Shown here: piece after piece, positions 35,716 through 44,062 of the stretch
How the letters are laid out: each line of letters starts with the position of its first letter
Numbering within the stretch: position 1 is the stretch's first letter
Source: Cupriavidus pauculus
GTDB lineage: Bacteria > Pseudomonadota > Gammaproteobacteria > Burkholderiales > Burkholderiaceae
NCBI RefSeq assembly: GCF_008801835.1
Contig: NZ_VZOW01000036.1
Coordinates: forward strand, 1-57,074
Reading direction: 5' to 3'
Length of the DNA: 57,074 nucleotides
Program-made: the position numbers and the translations under genes
Notes under the pieces: generated by a model
Seen by the model: only the letters and a program-made list of their open reading frames with translations
Database searches by the model: none
Told to the model about the DNA's origin: nothing

Positions 35716-36240
35716 CTAGCGCGCGTCGTGCGAATGCACCTGCAGCGCTTCGAGAAAGCGCGACACCATGTTGTAGGCCGCGACCGTGGCCGTCAGCTCG
35801 ATGATGTGGCGATGCGAGAAGCGCTCGCGGATCGCCTCGAACACCGGCGCATCGACCTGGATATTGCGCGTCATGGCATCCGTATAGGCCAGCACCGCGC
35901 GTTCGGTGTCGTCGAACAACGCACTGTCCTGCCATGCCGGCAACGCATCGAGCTGCGCCTGCGTCATGCCTTCCTTGAGCGCGATCGGCGCATGCTGGTC
36001 GGCCTCGTACGGCGCGCCATTCAGGATGGCCACGCGCATGATCACCAGTTCGCGCAATGCGCCGGGCAAGGTGGATTTCTGGCGAATCGCCGTCAGGTAC
36101 GTAAGCCAGCCTTCGGCCACGGGCGGCGCGTGCAGCAGCATCTGGTAGAGATGCAGCACGTTGCCGCGCTCGGCGGTAATGCGGTCCGCCAGCGGGCGCA
36201 CGGCCGGATCGGACAGGTCTGCGTAAGGAATGTTTGCCAT
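35716..36240 (-). CDS. Carboxymuconolactone decarboxylase-family protein
   Basis: A 174-residue AhpD/CMD-type protein beginning MANIPYADLSDPAVRPLADR. It shows the CMD helices LPGALRELVIMRVAILNGAP and YEADQHAPIALKEGMTQAQL and the RFSHRHIIELTATVAAYNMV core. The CxxC of peroxidase-type AhpD is absent, so it is more likely a decarboxylase-like or small-molecule protein than an antioxidant. It is the third gene of a minus-strand operon with a Bug receptor and an SDR, so probably part of an aromatic or organic-acid pathway controlled by the divergent LysR. Confidence 0.82.
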   Translation of the reverse strand: MANIPYADLSDPAVRPLADRITAERGNVLHLYQMLLHAPPVAEGWLTYLTAIRQKSTLPGALRELVIMRVAILNGAPYEADQHAPIALKEGMTQAQLDALPAWQDSALFDDTERAVLAYTDAMTRNIQVDAPVFEAIRERFSHRHIIELTATVAAYNMVSRFLEALQVHSHDAR

Positions 36241-36291
36241 CGTGGATGTCCTTTTATTCAGCGGCTGTGATTGAGCTGCGATGGGCGTCGA

Positions 36292-37266
36292 CTATTCGGC
36301 GGCGATCACGCGGCGCTTGACCAGATCGGACATCACGTCCGAATCCTTCCTGACACGCGCGGTGAATGCCTCGGGGCTATTGTTGACGATATCGAACGCG
36401 TTTTCCGCAAAGCGGCGCGCGACTTCGGGATCATGCATCACGTCCCGCGTCGCGCTCAAGATCTTCTCGCGCACCTCCTGCGGCAAACCCTTGGGCGCCA
36501 CCAGGCCGATCCACGTCGGATACTCGAAGCCGGGAATCGATTCGCTCATGGTCGGCACATCGGGCAGTTGCGCCGAACGCTTCGGCGAGCTGACGGCCAG
36601 CGCGCGGATCTTGCCCGCCTGGATATGCGGCAGCATCACCGACAGCCCTGCGAACGCATACTGGATATGCCCGCCCAGCAGATCGGTCAGCAGTGGCGCC
36701 GCGCCCTTGTAGGGGATATGCGTGGTGGCGAGCTGCCTGGCCAGACTGAGCTGCGCGCTGTTCACGTGACCGGCCGATGCCGTGCCCGCCGATCCATACG
36801 ACGTTGCCGGATGCGCCTTCAGATACGCCACCAGTTGATCGAGATTCTTCACCGGCATGTCGCTGCGCACGACCAGCACCTGCGGCGTCGTCACCAGCAG
36901 GCTCAGATAGTCGAACGAGCCGAACGTGTCGAAGCGCAGGTTCTTCACCGTGAAGTGATTCACCGCCTGCGAGTCGAGCGCCAGCATCAGGGTGTAACCG
37001 TCGGGCTTGGCGCGCGCCAGATCGGCTGCACCAAGCGAGCCGCTCGCCCCGGGCTTGTTCTCGATCACCACGCTCTGGCCCAACTGCTTGCCTAGCGCAC
37101 CGGAAATCGTGCGCGCGGTCTGGTCCACCGCGCCGCCGGGCGCAAACGGCACGATCAGGCGAATGGGCTGGTTCGGATACGGCTGCTGCGCCAGCGCGGG
37201 CGCGCCGCCCAGCATCGTTGCGACCAGTGCGGCCGCACCGAGCAGGCATCGGGAAATGCGTGTCAT
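36292..37266 (-). CDS. Bug-family tripartite tricarboxylate transporter receptor
   Basis: A 324-residue periplasmic protein. Signal peptide MTRISRCLLGAAALVATMLG with cleavage after ALA, then the Bug fingerprint YPNQPIRLIVPFAPGGAVDQ, VVIENKPGASGSLGAADLAR and PDGYTLMLAL. Bug proteins bind carboxylates and often have no dedicated TctAB membrane genes beside them, as here. It lies between the SDR and the CMD-like gene in one operon. Confidence 0.9.
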   Translation of the reverse strand: MTRISRCLLGAAALVATMLGGAPALAQQPYPNQPIRLIVPFAPGGAVDQTARTISGALGKQLGQSVVIENKPGASGSLGAADLARAKPDGYTLMLALDSQAVNHFTVKNLRFDTFGSFDYLSLLVTTPQVLVVRSDMPVKNLDQLVAYLKAHPATSYGSAGTASAGHVNSAQLSLARQLATTHIPYKGAAPLLTDLLGGHIQYAFAGLSVMLPHIQAGKIRALAVSSPKRSAQLPDVPTMSESIPGFEYPTWIGLVAPKGLPQEVREKILSATRDVMHDPEVARRFAENAFDIVNNSPEAFTARVRKDSDVMSDLVKRRVIAAE

Positions 37267-37343
37267 CGTTTGTCTCCTTTCGTTATGAATGCCGGGCGCA
37301 CTCTGCGGCGCGTTCCGGCCAGCCGGCGGCAGCGCCGGTCCGG

Positions 37344-38138
37344 TCAGCGCGTGGCGGCAACCAGACCGCCGTCGACCACGATCTCGGTGCCGGTCACGTA
37401 GCGGCTTTCATCGGCGGCCAGAAACAGCACGGCGTGCGCGGTGTCCCAGCCATCGCCCATGCGCTTCATCGGCACTTGGTTGTTGCGATGCGCGATAAAG
37501 CCGTCGGTGTCGCCTTGCGCATACTTGGCCGCCAGGCCTTCGATCAACGGCGTGTGCATCAGCCCCGGCACCACGCAGTTCAGACGAATGTTGTCCGGCG
37601 CGTGAATCACGGCCGTGGTGCGCGTGAAATGCATCAGCCCGGCCTTGGCCGCGGCATACGCCACCTGCGGCTTGCCGACGTAGCGCAGACCCGCCACCGA
37701 CGCCACGTTGACGACCGACCCACCGCCCTGCCGCTGCATGATCGGCAGCACATGCTTGCAGCCCAGAAACGCGCCTTTCAGGTTGACCTGCATTTGCGCG
37801 TCCCACACGGCCTCTTCCATATCGACCGGGCCGCCGGGCTGCGACAGCCCGACGTTGTTGACCAGGATGTCGATGCGGCCATGTCGCGCCATGCATGCCT
37901 GTACCGCGCGCGCCACCTGCTCGGACTTGGTGCTGTCGCACGCCATCACGTCCGCGTCGAATCCTTCGGCCACGATCAGGTCGCGCGTTTCATTGGCGTG
38001 ATCGAGATGCAGATCGGTGCCGAACACGCTGGCGCCCTGCCGTGCCATCAATACCGCCGTGGCGCGCCCGTTGCCCCAGCCCTTGGCCACTGCGCCGCAG
38101 CCCATCACCAGCGCCACCTTGCCCTTGAGATCCAGCAT
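37344..38138 (-). CDS. Short-chain dehydrogenase/reductase
   Basis: A 264-residue SDR. The N-terminal dinucleotide loop is atypical (GCGAVAKGWGNGRATAVLMA). A DLHL segment follows the second strand, then ILVNNVGLSQPGGP, the catalytic Ser in NVASVAGLRYVG and Tyr/Lys in YAAAKAG, and a C-terminal EIVVDGGLVAATR. It is the first gene of a LysR-flanked operon with a Bug receptor and a CMD-like protein. Substrate unknown; an alcohol or cis-diol intermediate of organic-acid breakdown would fit. Confidence 0.88.
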   Translation of the reverse strand: MLDLKGKVALVMGCGAVAKGWGNGRATAVLMARQGASVFGTDLHLDHANETRDLIVAEGFDADVMACDSTKSEQVARAVQACMARHGRIDILVNNVGLSQPGGPVDMEEAVWDAQMQVNLKGAFLGCKHVLPIMQRQGGGSVVNVASVAGLRYVGKPQVAYAAAKAGLMHFTRTTAVIHAPDNIRLNCVVPGLMHTPLIEGLAAKYAQGDTDGFIAHRNNQVPMKRMGDGWDTAHAVLFLAADESRYVTGTEIVVDGGLVAATR

Positions 38139-38245
38139 CGCGTCTCCGTGTTGCCGGCAACGGGGCCGCTTTCGCCCGCCTGCCCGCCGTTATCGTGAAA
38201 TTTGCCGGCCCATTCTAGGCAAGCTACATTTATCCCGGAAATTCC

Positions 38246-38259
38246 ATTTATCGATAAAT
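38246..38259. promoter_or_regulatory. LysR-type operator in the divergent promoter region
   Basis: ATTTATCGATAAAT is a perfect 14-bp palindrome with the T-N11-A form of LysR sites. It lies 15 bases before the LysR ATG and about 108 bases from the SDR start, the standard place for a regulator controlling itself and the divergent operon. Confidence 0.65.
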
Positions 38260-38274
38260 TGATAGGTCACGAGA

Positions 38275-39213
38275 ATGAATGTCACGCCGCGTCAGCTCAG
38301 GATCTTTCTATCGCTGGCTCAATCCCTGAACTTCAGCCGCACCGCCGAGCAGTTCTTTGTCACGCAGCCGTCGTTGAGCAAGGCCGTCAAGGATCTGGAG
38401 GAGGAACTGGGCGTGCCGCTTTTCGAGCGCTCGACGCGCAGCGTGCGGCTGACGCTTGCCGGAGAACAACTCGTGCCCATGGCGCGGCGCATCGTGGGCG
38501 AATTCGATACCGGCCTGAAGCATATGCAGAGCCGTGCCGAGCAGGAAGCGCATCGGCTTGCCGTGGCGGCGTTGCCATCGCTCGCCAACGTGTTGTTGCC
38601 CGGCGTGTGCGCGGCGCTGGAACAACGCTATGCGCAGCCGCATATCGCCGTGCACGATTGCGCGGATCAGGCGGCGGTGGGTCGCGTGGTCAACTATCAG
38701 GTCGATTTCGCGCTCGCGTCGGCGTCGCCATCGAATCCCGAACTGCACTACGAGGAAATCCTGCGCGACCGCTTTGTGCTGCTGGCGCCGAGCGCTTGGG
38801 GCCGAAAGCGCCTCGGCGCGCGTGTGGCGATGGACGATCTGAACGATCTGCCGCTGATCAGCATGACCGACGCGAGCACGGCGATGAAGTACATGAGCGC
38901 GGCATTCCTGCAGCGCGGGGTGGTGTTCCGCCCCAAGCTTCAGCTCGACCAGATCGGCACTATCGCCGGCTTTGTCAAACAGGGGCTGGGCATCGCGGTG
39001 CTGCCTTATCTGGGCATCATGCCGCTGCTTTCGCTCAAGGGTATGCGCGTGGCGGAGATCGTCGATGGACCCGTGCGCTCGGTGGGCATCGTCAGCCGCA
39101 AGGCCTCCGCGCCATCGCCAATCGCCGCGCAGGCGATGATCGAAATCCGCGCGGTGGCCGACCGGCTGAAGCAGCAGTCACCGGAGTGGATCTGGCCGCC
39201 AGCCGCGGCATGA
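38275..39213 (+). CDS. LysR-family transcriptional regulator
   Basis: A 312-residue protein. The winged helix-turn-helix fills residues 1-60 (MNVTPRQLRIFLSLAQSLNF, SRTAEQFFVTQPSLSKAVKD, LEEELGVPLFERSTRSVRL). The C-terminal effector domain follows, with DQIGTIAGFVKQGLGIAVLP near its end. Divergent from the SDR/Bug/CMD operon across a 136-base gap that contains a perfect palindrome, so it very probably controls that operon in response to the carboxylate taken up. A GC-poor leader precedes it. Confidence 0.92.
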   Translation: MNVTPRQLRIFLSLAQSLNFSRTAEQFFVTQPSLSKAVKDLEEELGVPLFERSTRSVRLTLAGEQLVPMARRIVGEFDTGLKHMQSRAEQEAHRLAVAALPSLANVLLPGVCAALEQRYAQPHIAVHDCADQAAVGRVVNYQVDFALASASPSNPELHYEEILRDRFVLLAPSAWGRKRLGARVAMDDLNDLPLISMTDASTAMKYMSAAFLQRGVVFRPKLQLDQIGTIAGFVKQGLGIAVLPYLGIMPLLSLKGMRVAEIVDGPVRSVGIVSRKASAPSPIAAQAMIEIRAVADRLKQQSPEWIWPPAAA

Positions 39214-39254
39214 CGGCGCACGCGGCCGGTGGGTGCTGGGCCTGTCATCGCGCC

Positions 39255-39818
39255 TCATTGTCGATGACGCGCAGTCCAGGCGTCTTTCGACAGTCGATAC
39301 AGCACATGGCGCGTCAGCGGATGGCCGGGCGGCAGCGCCGGATGATCGAAATCGTCGGACGGCGCATGGTGCATGCCGATGCGTTCCATCACGCGCTCGC
39401 TGCGCGTGTTGACGGCCGCTCTGAACGAGACCACTTCGTCGAGACCCAGCGACTCGAATGCGAACGCGAGCACGCTGCGCGCCGCTTCCGTGGCAAATCC
39501 CTGGCCCCAATGCGCGGCGGCGAGCCGCCAGCCAATTTCCACGCATGGGCCAAAACACGGCTGCCACTGCGGGATCGACAAGCCGGTAAAGCCGATAAAG
39601 TCCGCCGTATCGGCGCGTTCCACCGCCCACAAGCCAAACCCATGCGCCATGTGATGCGCGACGATGCGGTCAAACAACGCATCGCTCTGGGCTGCGTTCA
39701 GGGTCGATGGAAAGTACGCCATTACCTGCGCGTCGGCATTCAGCGCGCGCAGCGGTTGGCGGTCCGCCGCGCGCCACGCACGCAGGCGCAGGCGGGCGGT
39801 GGCCGCGGGACATGTCAT
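39255..39818 (-). CDS. GNAT-family N-acetyltransferase
   Basis: A 187-residue protein of the RimJ/RimL type. It has LRLRAWRAADRQPLRALNAD, IGFTGLSIPQWQPCFGPCVE and IGWRLAAAHWGQGFATEAAR, where the last carries the acetyl-CoA pyrophosphate loop (Q-G-x-A-T-E), then RSERVMERIGMHH. It acts on an amino group, target unknown. The start overlaps the stop of the PAS-GGDEF gene upstream by 3 bases (ATGA), so it is translationally coupled to a gene that is itself interrupted. Confidence 0.85.
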   Translation of the reverse strand: MTCPAATARLRLRAWRAADRQPLRALNADAQVMAYFPSTLNAAQSDALFDRIVAHHMAHGFGLWAVERADTADFIGFTGLSIPQWQPCFGPCVEIGWRLAAAHWGQGFATEAARSVLAFAFESLGLDEVVSFRAAVNTRSERVMERIGMHHAPSDDFDHPALPPGHPLTRHVLYRLSKDAWTARHRQ

Positions 39819-40864
39819 CGCGAATGCACCCGGAACGCATCACCCTGCATGCCGGACCGATCCACCGCTGCGATGCGATTGCGGCCGTTGTCCTTGGCGT
39901 GATAGAGCTGCGCATCGATCAGGTTTAGAAACGCAGTGGCATCGGTGCGATCGTCGGGCAGCACCGTGCCCACGCCAAAGCTCGCCGTCACGCGCTGATC
40001 GTATGGCGAGCGCATATGCGGGATCGATGCGCCGGCGATGGCATTGCGGCAGCGTTCCGCAATCGCCACGGCGGCATCGGCATCGGTATTGGCCAGCACC
40101 ATGGCAAATTCCTCGCCGCCGAAGCGCCCGAGGAAATGGTCGGGGCCAACTGCATCGCGCAGGATGCCGGCAACCTGCTTCAGGCAGGCGTCGCCCTGCA
40201 CGTGGCCATAGTAGTCGTTGTAGGACTTGAAAAAATCGATGTCCGTGATGATCAGCGACAGCGGCGCGCCGCTGGCCGCGCCCGCCGTCCATTCCCGCGC
40301 CAGGACGTTGTCGAACATGCGGCGGTTGCCCACGCCGGTCAATCCATCGGTGAACGACAGGCGTTCCAGTTCATGCTGCAACTGCGCGAGCTTTTCCTCG
40401 TTGCGCTTGCGTTCGCTGATATCGAACATGAAGCCGATCAGCGCCTGCACTTCGCCGTTCTCGTTGCGCTCCACGTGCACTACGTCACGCAGCCAGACTT
40501 AGCCGCCGTCGCGCGTCAGCGCCCGATAGTCGGCTTCATGATCGGTGCCCGCCTGCGACTGCGCCACGCAGAAATTGACCACCGCCTCGCGATCGTCGGG
40601 ATGCATGCGGTCGGCCCAGTCGTGCACGGTCTTCCACGTCGACGGCGCCCATCCCAGCAACGCTTCGATCTGCGGACCGATATAGCTGAACGTCATCGTG
40701 GCCCAGTCGATTTTCCATGGAATCGCCTTGGTCGATTCGAGCAGCGTGCGATAGACGGCGCTGTCGTCTTCGCCTAGCGCATGCCCCGGCGGCGCCAGCG
40801 TTTCTTCGTGGCGCAGGAAGGCGGCTTTCAGCGTGCTGTCGGCAGGATCTGTGCGGTCGGTCAT
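39815..40864 (-). pseudogene. PAS-GGDEF diguanylate cyclase with an internal TAA
   Basis: From the ATG at 40864 (MTDRTDPADSTLKAAFLRHE) a PAS domain runs over residues 40-140 (IPWKIDWATMTFSYIGPQIE, ALLGWAPSTWKTVHDWADRM). Codon 122, in ALTRDGG-stop-VWLRDVV, is TAA (40499-40501) where a Tyr TAC is expected. The same frame continues with FMFDISERKRNEEKLAQLQH, a GGDEF domain (LSFTDGLTGVGNRRMFDNVL), the active-site GGEEF in GRFGGEEFAMVL, and ends at 39815. No RxxD inhibitory site precedes GGEEF (it reads VGPD). A GTG at 40480 could let the GGDEF half be translated alone without its sensor. Confidence 0.85.
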
Positions 40865-40961
40865 GTCGTTGGATGGCTGGAGGGCGGTGCAGAAAATGGA
40901 ATCGCGCGGGCGAATGACGGCTATGATGGCACGAACCCCACCCCCCCAAAAGGAGAGATTC

Positions 40962-41270
40962 ATGCTGGAGCTTCGTCCGTCGTGCGAACACTGCAACCTG
41001 CAATTGCCGCCCGCTTCCACGGCGGCGCGCATCTGCAGCTTTGAATGCACCTTTTGCGCGGATTGCGTGGACAACGTGCTGGCCAACGTCTGCCCCAACT
41101 GCGGCGGCGGATTTGTCGCACGGCCGATCCGTCCGGCGCGGGACTGGAAGAATGGCAACAACGTCGCCAATAATCCACCGTCGAGCACCATCAAGCACCG
41201 GCCGGTCGATCCCGAAGCCCACGCGCGCGATGCCGCCGACATCCGCGGCATCGCGCCGGAGAACCGCTGA
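40962..41270 (+). CDS. DUF1272 zinc-ribbon-like protein
   Basis: A 102-residue protein starting MLELRPSCEHCNLQLPPAST, with AGGAGAG at 40951-40957. Cys pairs CEHC, CSFECTFCADC and CPNCGG form the DUF1272 double metal-binding site. A basic, low-complexity tail follows after residue 60. Function of the family is unknown; the Cys arrangement suggests zinc. It stands just before the dehydratase gene, 61 bases away. Confidence 0.85.
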   Translation: MLELRPSCEHCNLQLPPASTAARICSFECTFCADCVDNVLANVCPNCGGGFVARPIRPARDWKNGNNVANNPPSSTIKHRPVDPEAHARDAADIRGIAPENR

Positions 41271-41331
41271 CGCGCCAGCGCGCCCGCATCGCTCATCCCA
41301 CAAATCCCATAAATCCCGCAGGAGAATCGCC

Positions 41332-43026
41332 ATGTCGGAGCCGCTCGGTCTGGACAACGGTTTGACCAACTACGGCGACCGCGATTTCGCACGCTATCTG
41401 CGCCGCTCGATGGCGCACTCGATGGGCATTTCCAGCGAGCTGCTGTCGCGTCCCGTCGTCGGGATCGCCGCGTCGCCGAGCGATTTCAATAATTGCCACC
41501 GCTATATGCCGCAGCTGGTGGAGGCGGTGTCGCGCGGCGTGCTGGCCGCGGGCGGCCTGCCCCGCGCATTCCCCACCATTTCGCTGGGCGAGGTGTTCCT
41601 CAACCCCACCAGCATGGTCTATCGCAACCTGATGTCGATGGACGTGGAAGAAATGGTGCGCGCGCAGCCGATGGATGCCGTCGTGCTGATTGGCGGTTGC
41701 GACAAGACGGTGCCGGCGCAATTGATGGGGGCTGCATCGGCGGGACGGCCGGCGATCCAACTCGTGACCGGCCCGATGTCCACCGGCCGCTATCGGGGTG
41801 AACGGCTGGGCGCCTGCACCGACTGCCGGCGCTTCTGGGCCAAATATCGCGCCGGAGAAGTCGATCAGCAGGAAATCCAGGTCGTCGAAACGCGGCTGGC
41901 TACGACCGCCGGCACTTGCGCGGTGATGGGCACGGCCAGCACGATGGCATGCATCGCCGAGGCGCTGGGCATTGCGCTGCCAGGCACCGCGGCGATTCCC
42001 GCCGTCGATTCGCAGCGCCTGGTTGCAGCCGAGGAAACCGGCAAGGCAGCCGTGCGGCTGGCGCATCGGCCGATCTATCCGGCGCAGATCATCACCGAGC
42101 AATCGGTGGAAAACGCCTTCCGCGTGCTGATGGCGCTGGGCGGATCCACCAACGCGATCATCCATCTGACCGCCATCGCAGGCCGGCTTGGCATCCGCAT
42201 CGACGCCCGGCGCCTGAACGAGATTTCCGACGAAACGCCGGTGCTGGTCGATCTGAAGCCTGTTGGCGAAGGCTATATGGAGGACTTTCACGCTGCCGGC
42301 GGCATGGGCGCCGTGCTGCGCGAGCTGCGGCCGCTGCTGCACCTCGATTGCCTGACCATCGACGGCACCACGCTGCGCGAACGCCTGGACGCGCCGGCCG
42401 GATGGATCGACCGCAAGGTGATTCGGGCGTTCGACGCGCCCGTGTCGCCGGTGGGCGGCCTGATCGCGCTGAAGGGCAGCCTGGCGCCCGACGGCGCCAT
42501 CTTCAAGCGCGCGGCGGCCACGCCCGCGTTGTTCGAGAAAGAAGGACGCGCGGTGGTATTTGACGGGTTGGAGGATCTGGCGCAACGCATCGACGATCCC
42601 GCGCTGGACGTCACCGCCGACGACATCCTGGTGCTCAAGAATGCAGGCCCGCTGGCGGCGGGTATGCCGGAGGCCGGCTACCTGCCGATCCCGGCCAAAC
42701 TGGCGCGCGCGGGCGTCAAGGACATGGTGCGCATTTCCGATGCCCGCATGAGTGGCACCGCGTACGGCACGATCGTGCTGCACGTATCGCCCGAAACCGC
42801 GGCAGGCGGCCCGCTGGCGGCGGTCCGCAACGGCGACCGTATCCGCCTGTCGGTACAAAACAAGTCGATCGACCTGCTGGTGCCCGAAGACGAAATCGCG
42901 CGCAGATTGTCCACATTCGAGAAACCCGCACCGCGCTCGGGCGGCTATCGTGGTCTTTATGACCGCACCGTGATGCAGGCGCCCGAAGGCTGCGACCTGG
43001 ACTTTCTGGCGGGACCGCGCGGTTGA
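41332..43026 (+). CDS. IlvD/Edd-family dehydratase, sugar-acid type
   Basis: A 564-residue protein from the ATG at 41332, with AGGAG at 41320-41324. IlvD/Edd marks: the Fe-S Cys in FNNCHRYMP (about residue 54), VLIGGCDKTVPAQLMGAASA with the second Cys, TTAGTCAVMGTASTM with the third, LGGSTNAIIHLTAIA, and the C-terminal RISDARMSGTAYGTIVLHVS. It eliminates water from a 2,3-dihydroxy acid; whether it is dihydroxyacid dehydratase or an aldonate (arabonate-type) dehydratase is not settled, and the isolated position away from ilv genes favours the latter. Confidence 0.88.
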   Translation: MSEPLGLDNGLTNYGDRDFARYLRRSMAHSMGISSELLSRPVVGIAASPSDFNNCHRYMPQLVEAVSRGVLAAGGLPRAFPTISLGEVFLNPTSMVYRNLMSMDVEEMVRAQPMDAVVLIGGCDKTVPAQLMGAASAGRPAIQLVTGPMSTGRYRGERLGACTDCRRFWAKYRAGEVDQQEIQVVETRLATTAGTCAVMGTASTMACIAEALGIALPGTAAIPAVDSQRLVAAEETGKAAVRLAHRPIYPAQIITEQSVENAFRVLMALGGSTNAIIHLTAIAGRLGIRIDARRLNEISDETPVLVDLKPVGEGYMEDFHAAGGMGAVLRELRPLLHLDCLTIDGTTLRERLDAPAGWIDRKVIRAFDAPVSPVGGLIALKGSLAPDGAIFKRAAATPALFEKEGRAVVFDGLEDLAQRIDDPALDVTADDILVLKNAGPLAAGMPEAGYLPIPAKLARAGVKDMVRISDARMSGTAYGTIVLHVSPETAAGGPLAAVRNGDRIRLSVQNKSIDLLVPEDEIARRLSTFEKPAPRSGGYRGLYDRTVMQAPEGCDLDFLAGPRG

Positions 43027-43050
43027 GATGCGGGATAGGCAGGTAAAGAA

Positions 43051-43077
43051 AAACGACGCCGGCGCGTCGTTTTTTTT
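43051..43077. terminator. Bidirectional hairpin between dehydratase and rubredoxin-like gene
   Basis: AAACGACG (43051-43058) and CGTCGTTT (43065-43072) pair around a 6-base loop, followed by further T residues to 43077. It lies between convergent genes and is followed by a T-run on the plus strand. Confidence 0.75.
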
Positions 43078-43080
43078 GCT

Positions 43081-43509
43081 TCAGAACTCGACCATCGCGA
43101 AGTCTTCCTTGCCGACATCGCATTCGGGGCAGCGCCAGTCGTCGGGGATGTCTTCCCAGCGCGTGCCGGGCGCGATGCCGTCTTCGGGCCAGCCGGTGGC
43201 TTCGTCGTAGACCCAGCCGCAGATGATGCAGACCCACTGCCGGTATTCGGGCGGCGATGCTGGCGACTGCGCCGTGGGCGCGTCGGCGGAGTGCCGTGCC
43301 GCGTTGGCGTCGTCGCCGGCGGGGCCCTCAAGGCTGAACACCAGCGGCGCATCGGTGCCTTGCGTAGCCTGGGCCAGATGGTTCTGCAAGCGTTCGAGCA
43401 ACGCCCGCGCTTCGTCGATGGAAAGGTCCACCCAATACGGATCGCCAGCGCCATCGTTCAGGCGTTGTGGGGGAAACTGAATTTCTACGGAGGTGCCTTT
43501 CTTGTACAT
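43081..43509 (-). CDS. Rubredoxin-domain protein with an N-terminal extension
   Basis: A 142-residue protein from the ATG at 43509 (MYKKGTSVEIQFPPQRLNDG). The C-terminal 52 residues are a rubredoxin: CIICGWVYDEATGWPEDGIA and GTRWEDIPDDWRCPECDVGK provide the four Fe-binding Cys. Before it lie about 85 residues with a helical DLSIDEARALLERLQNHLAQ and a disordered Ala/Ser/Pro linker. Rubredoxins are one-electron carriers, often for alkane hydroxylase; the partner is not in this window. The N-terminal part is not a domain I recognise. Confidence 0.82.
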   Translation of the reverse strand: MYKKGTSVEIQFPPQRLNDGAGDPYWVDLSIDEARALLERLQNHLAQATQGTDAPLVFSLEGPAGDDANAARHSADAPTAQSPASPPEYRQWVCIICGWVYDEATGWPEDGIAPGTRWEDIPDDWRCPECDVGKEDFAMVEF

Positions 43510-43627
43510 GCGGGGGCGGAATTGATCACAAACAGCCACCCATATGATGTCCTTTTCCCGATTATCAAGACCGCAGCACTGCGGGCACAAGACTGCACCG
43601 CGCGACGCCGGCGCCGATCCAGCGCCA

Positions 43628-44062
43628 TCACTGGGGCAGCGACAGGCTGCCCGGCGCCACCCCCGCTGGCAAGGCTGCGCACGCCACGCGGAACACATTG
43701 CCTTCCGGATCCTGCAGCACCGTTTGCCATTGCCCGTAGTAGGTAGCAAACGGCGGCTTGATGACGTCTCCCGACGATTGCGCAACGTACGCTGCGGCGG
43801 CATCGACAGCGCCTGGCGTATCGACCATAAAGGTGGCGTACGCCACCACCGGAAGCCGTGCATCCTGCGCGGGCTGGCGCTCGCCGATGCCAAGCAGTGC
43901 GTAGGCGGGCGCTGCGTTGAAGCCAAACCGGAAATCGGCCGTTTCCAGTGCGCAATAAATCGGCGAGCGACTTTGCGCCGCTTCGGGCAGATCAAGCAGG
44001 TTGCGGTAGAAATCGAATTGCGCGTCGATATCGCGGCACAACAGGTTGAACCACAGCTTCAT
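43628..44062 (-). CDS. VOC-family (glyoxalase-like) protein
   Basis: A 144-residue protein starting MKLWFNLLCRDIDAQFDFYR with the two-repeat VOC fold: DIDAQFDFYRNLLDLPEAAQ in the first half and VLQDPEGNVFRVAC in the second. Its start overlaps the stop of the 2OG-dioxygenase gene by 4 bases (ATGA), so the two are coupled. VOC enzymes isomerise, cleave or bind small hydrophobic substrates through a metal; the exact reaction is unknown. Confidence 0.82.
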   Translation of the reverse strand: MKLWFNLLCRDIDAQFDFYRNLLDLPEAAQSRSPIYCALETADFRFGFNAAPAYALLGIGERQPAQDARLPVVAYATFMVDTPGAVDAAAAYVAQSSGDVIKPPFATYYGQWQTVLQDPEGNVFRVACAALPAGVAPGSLSLPQ

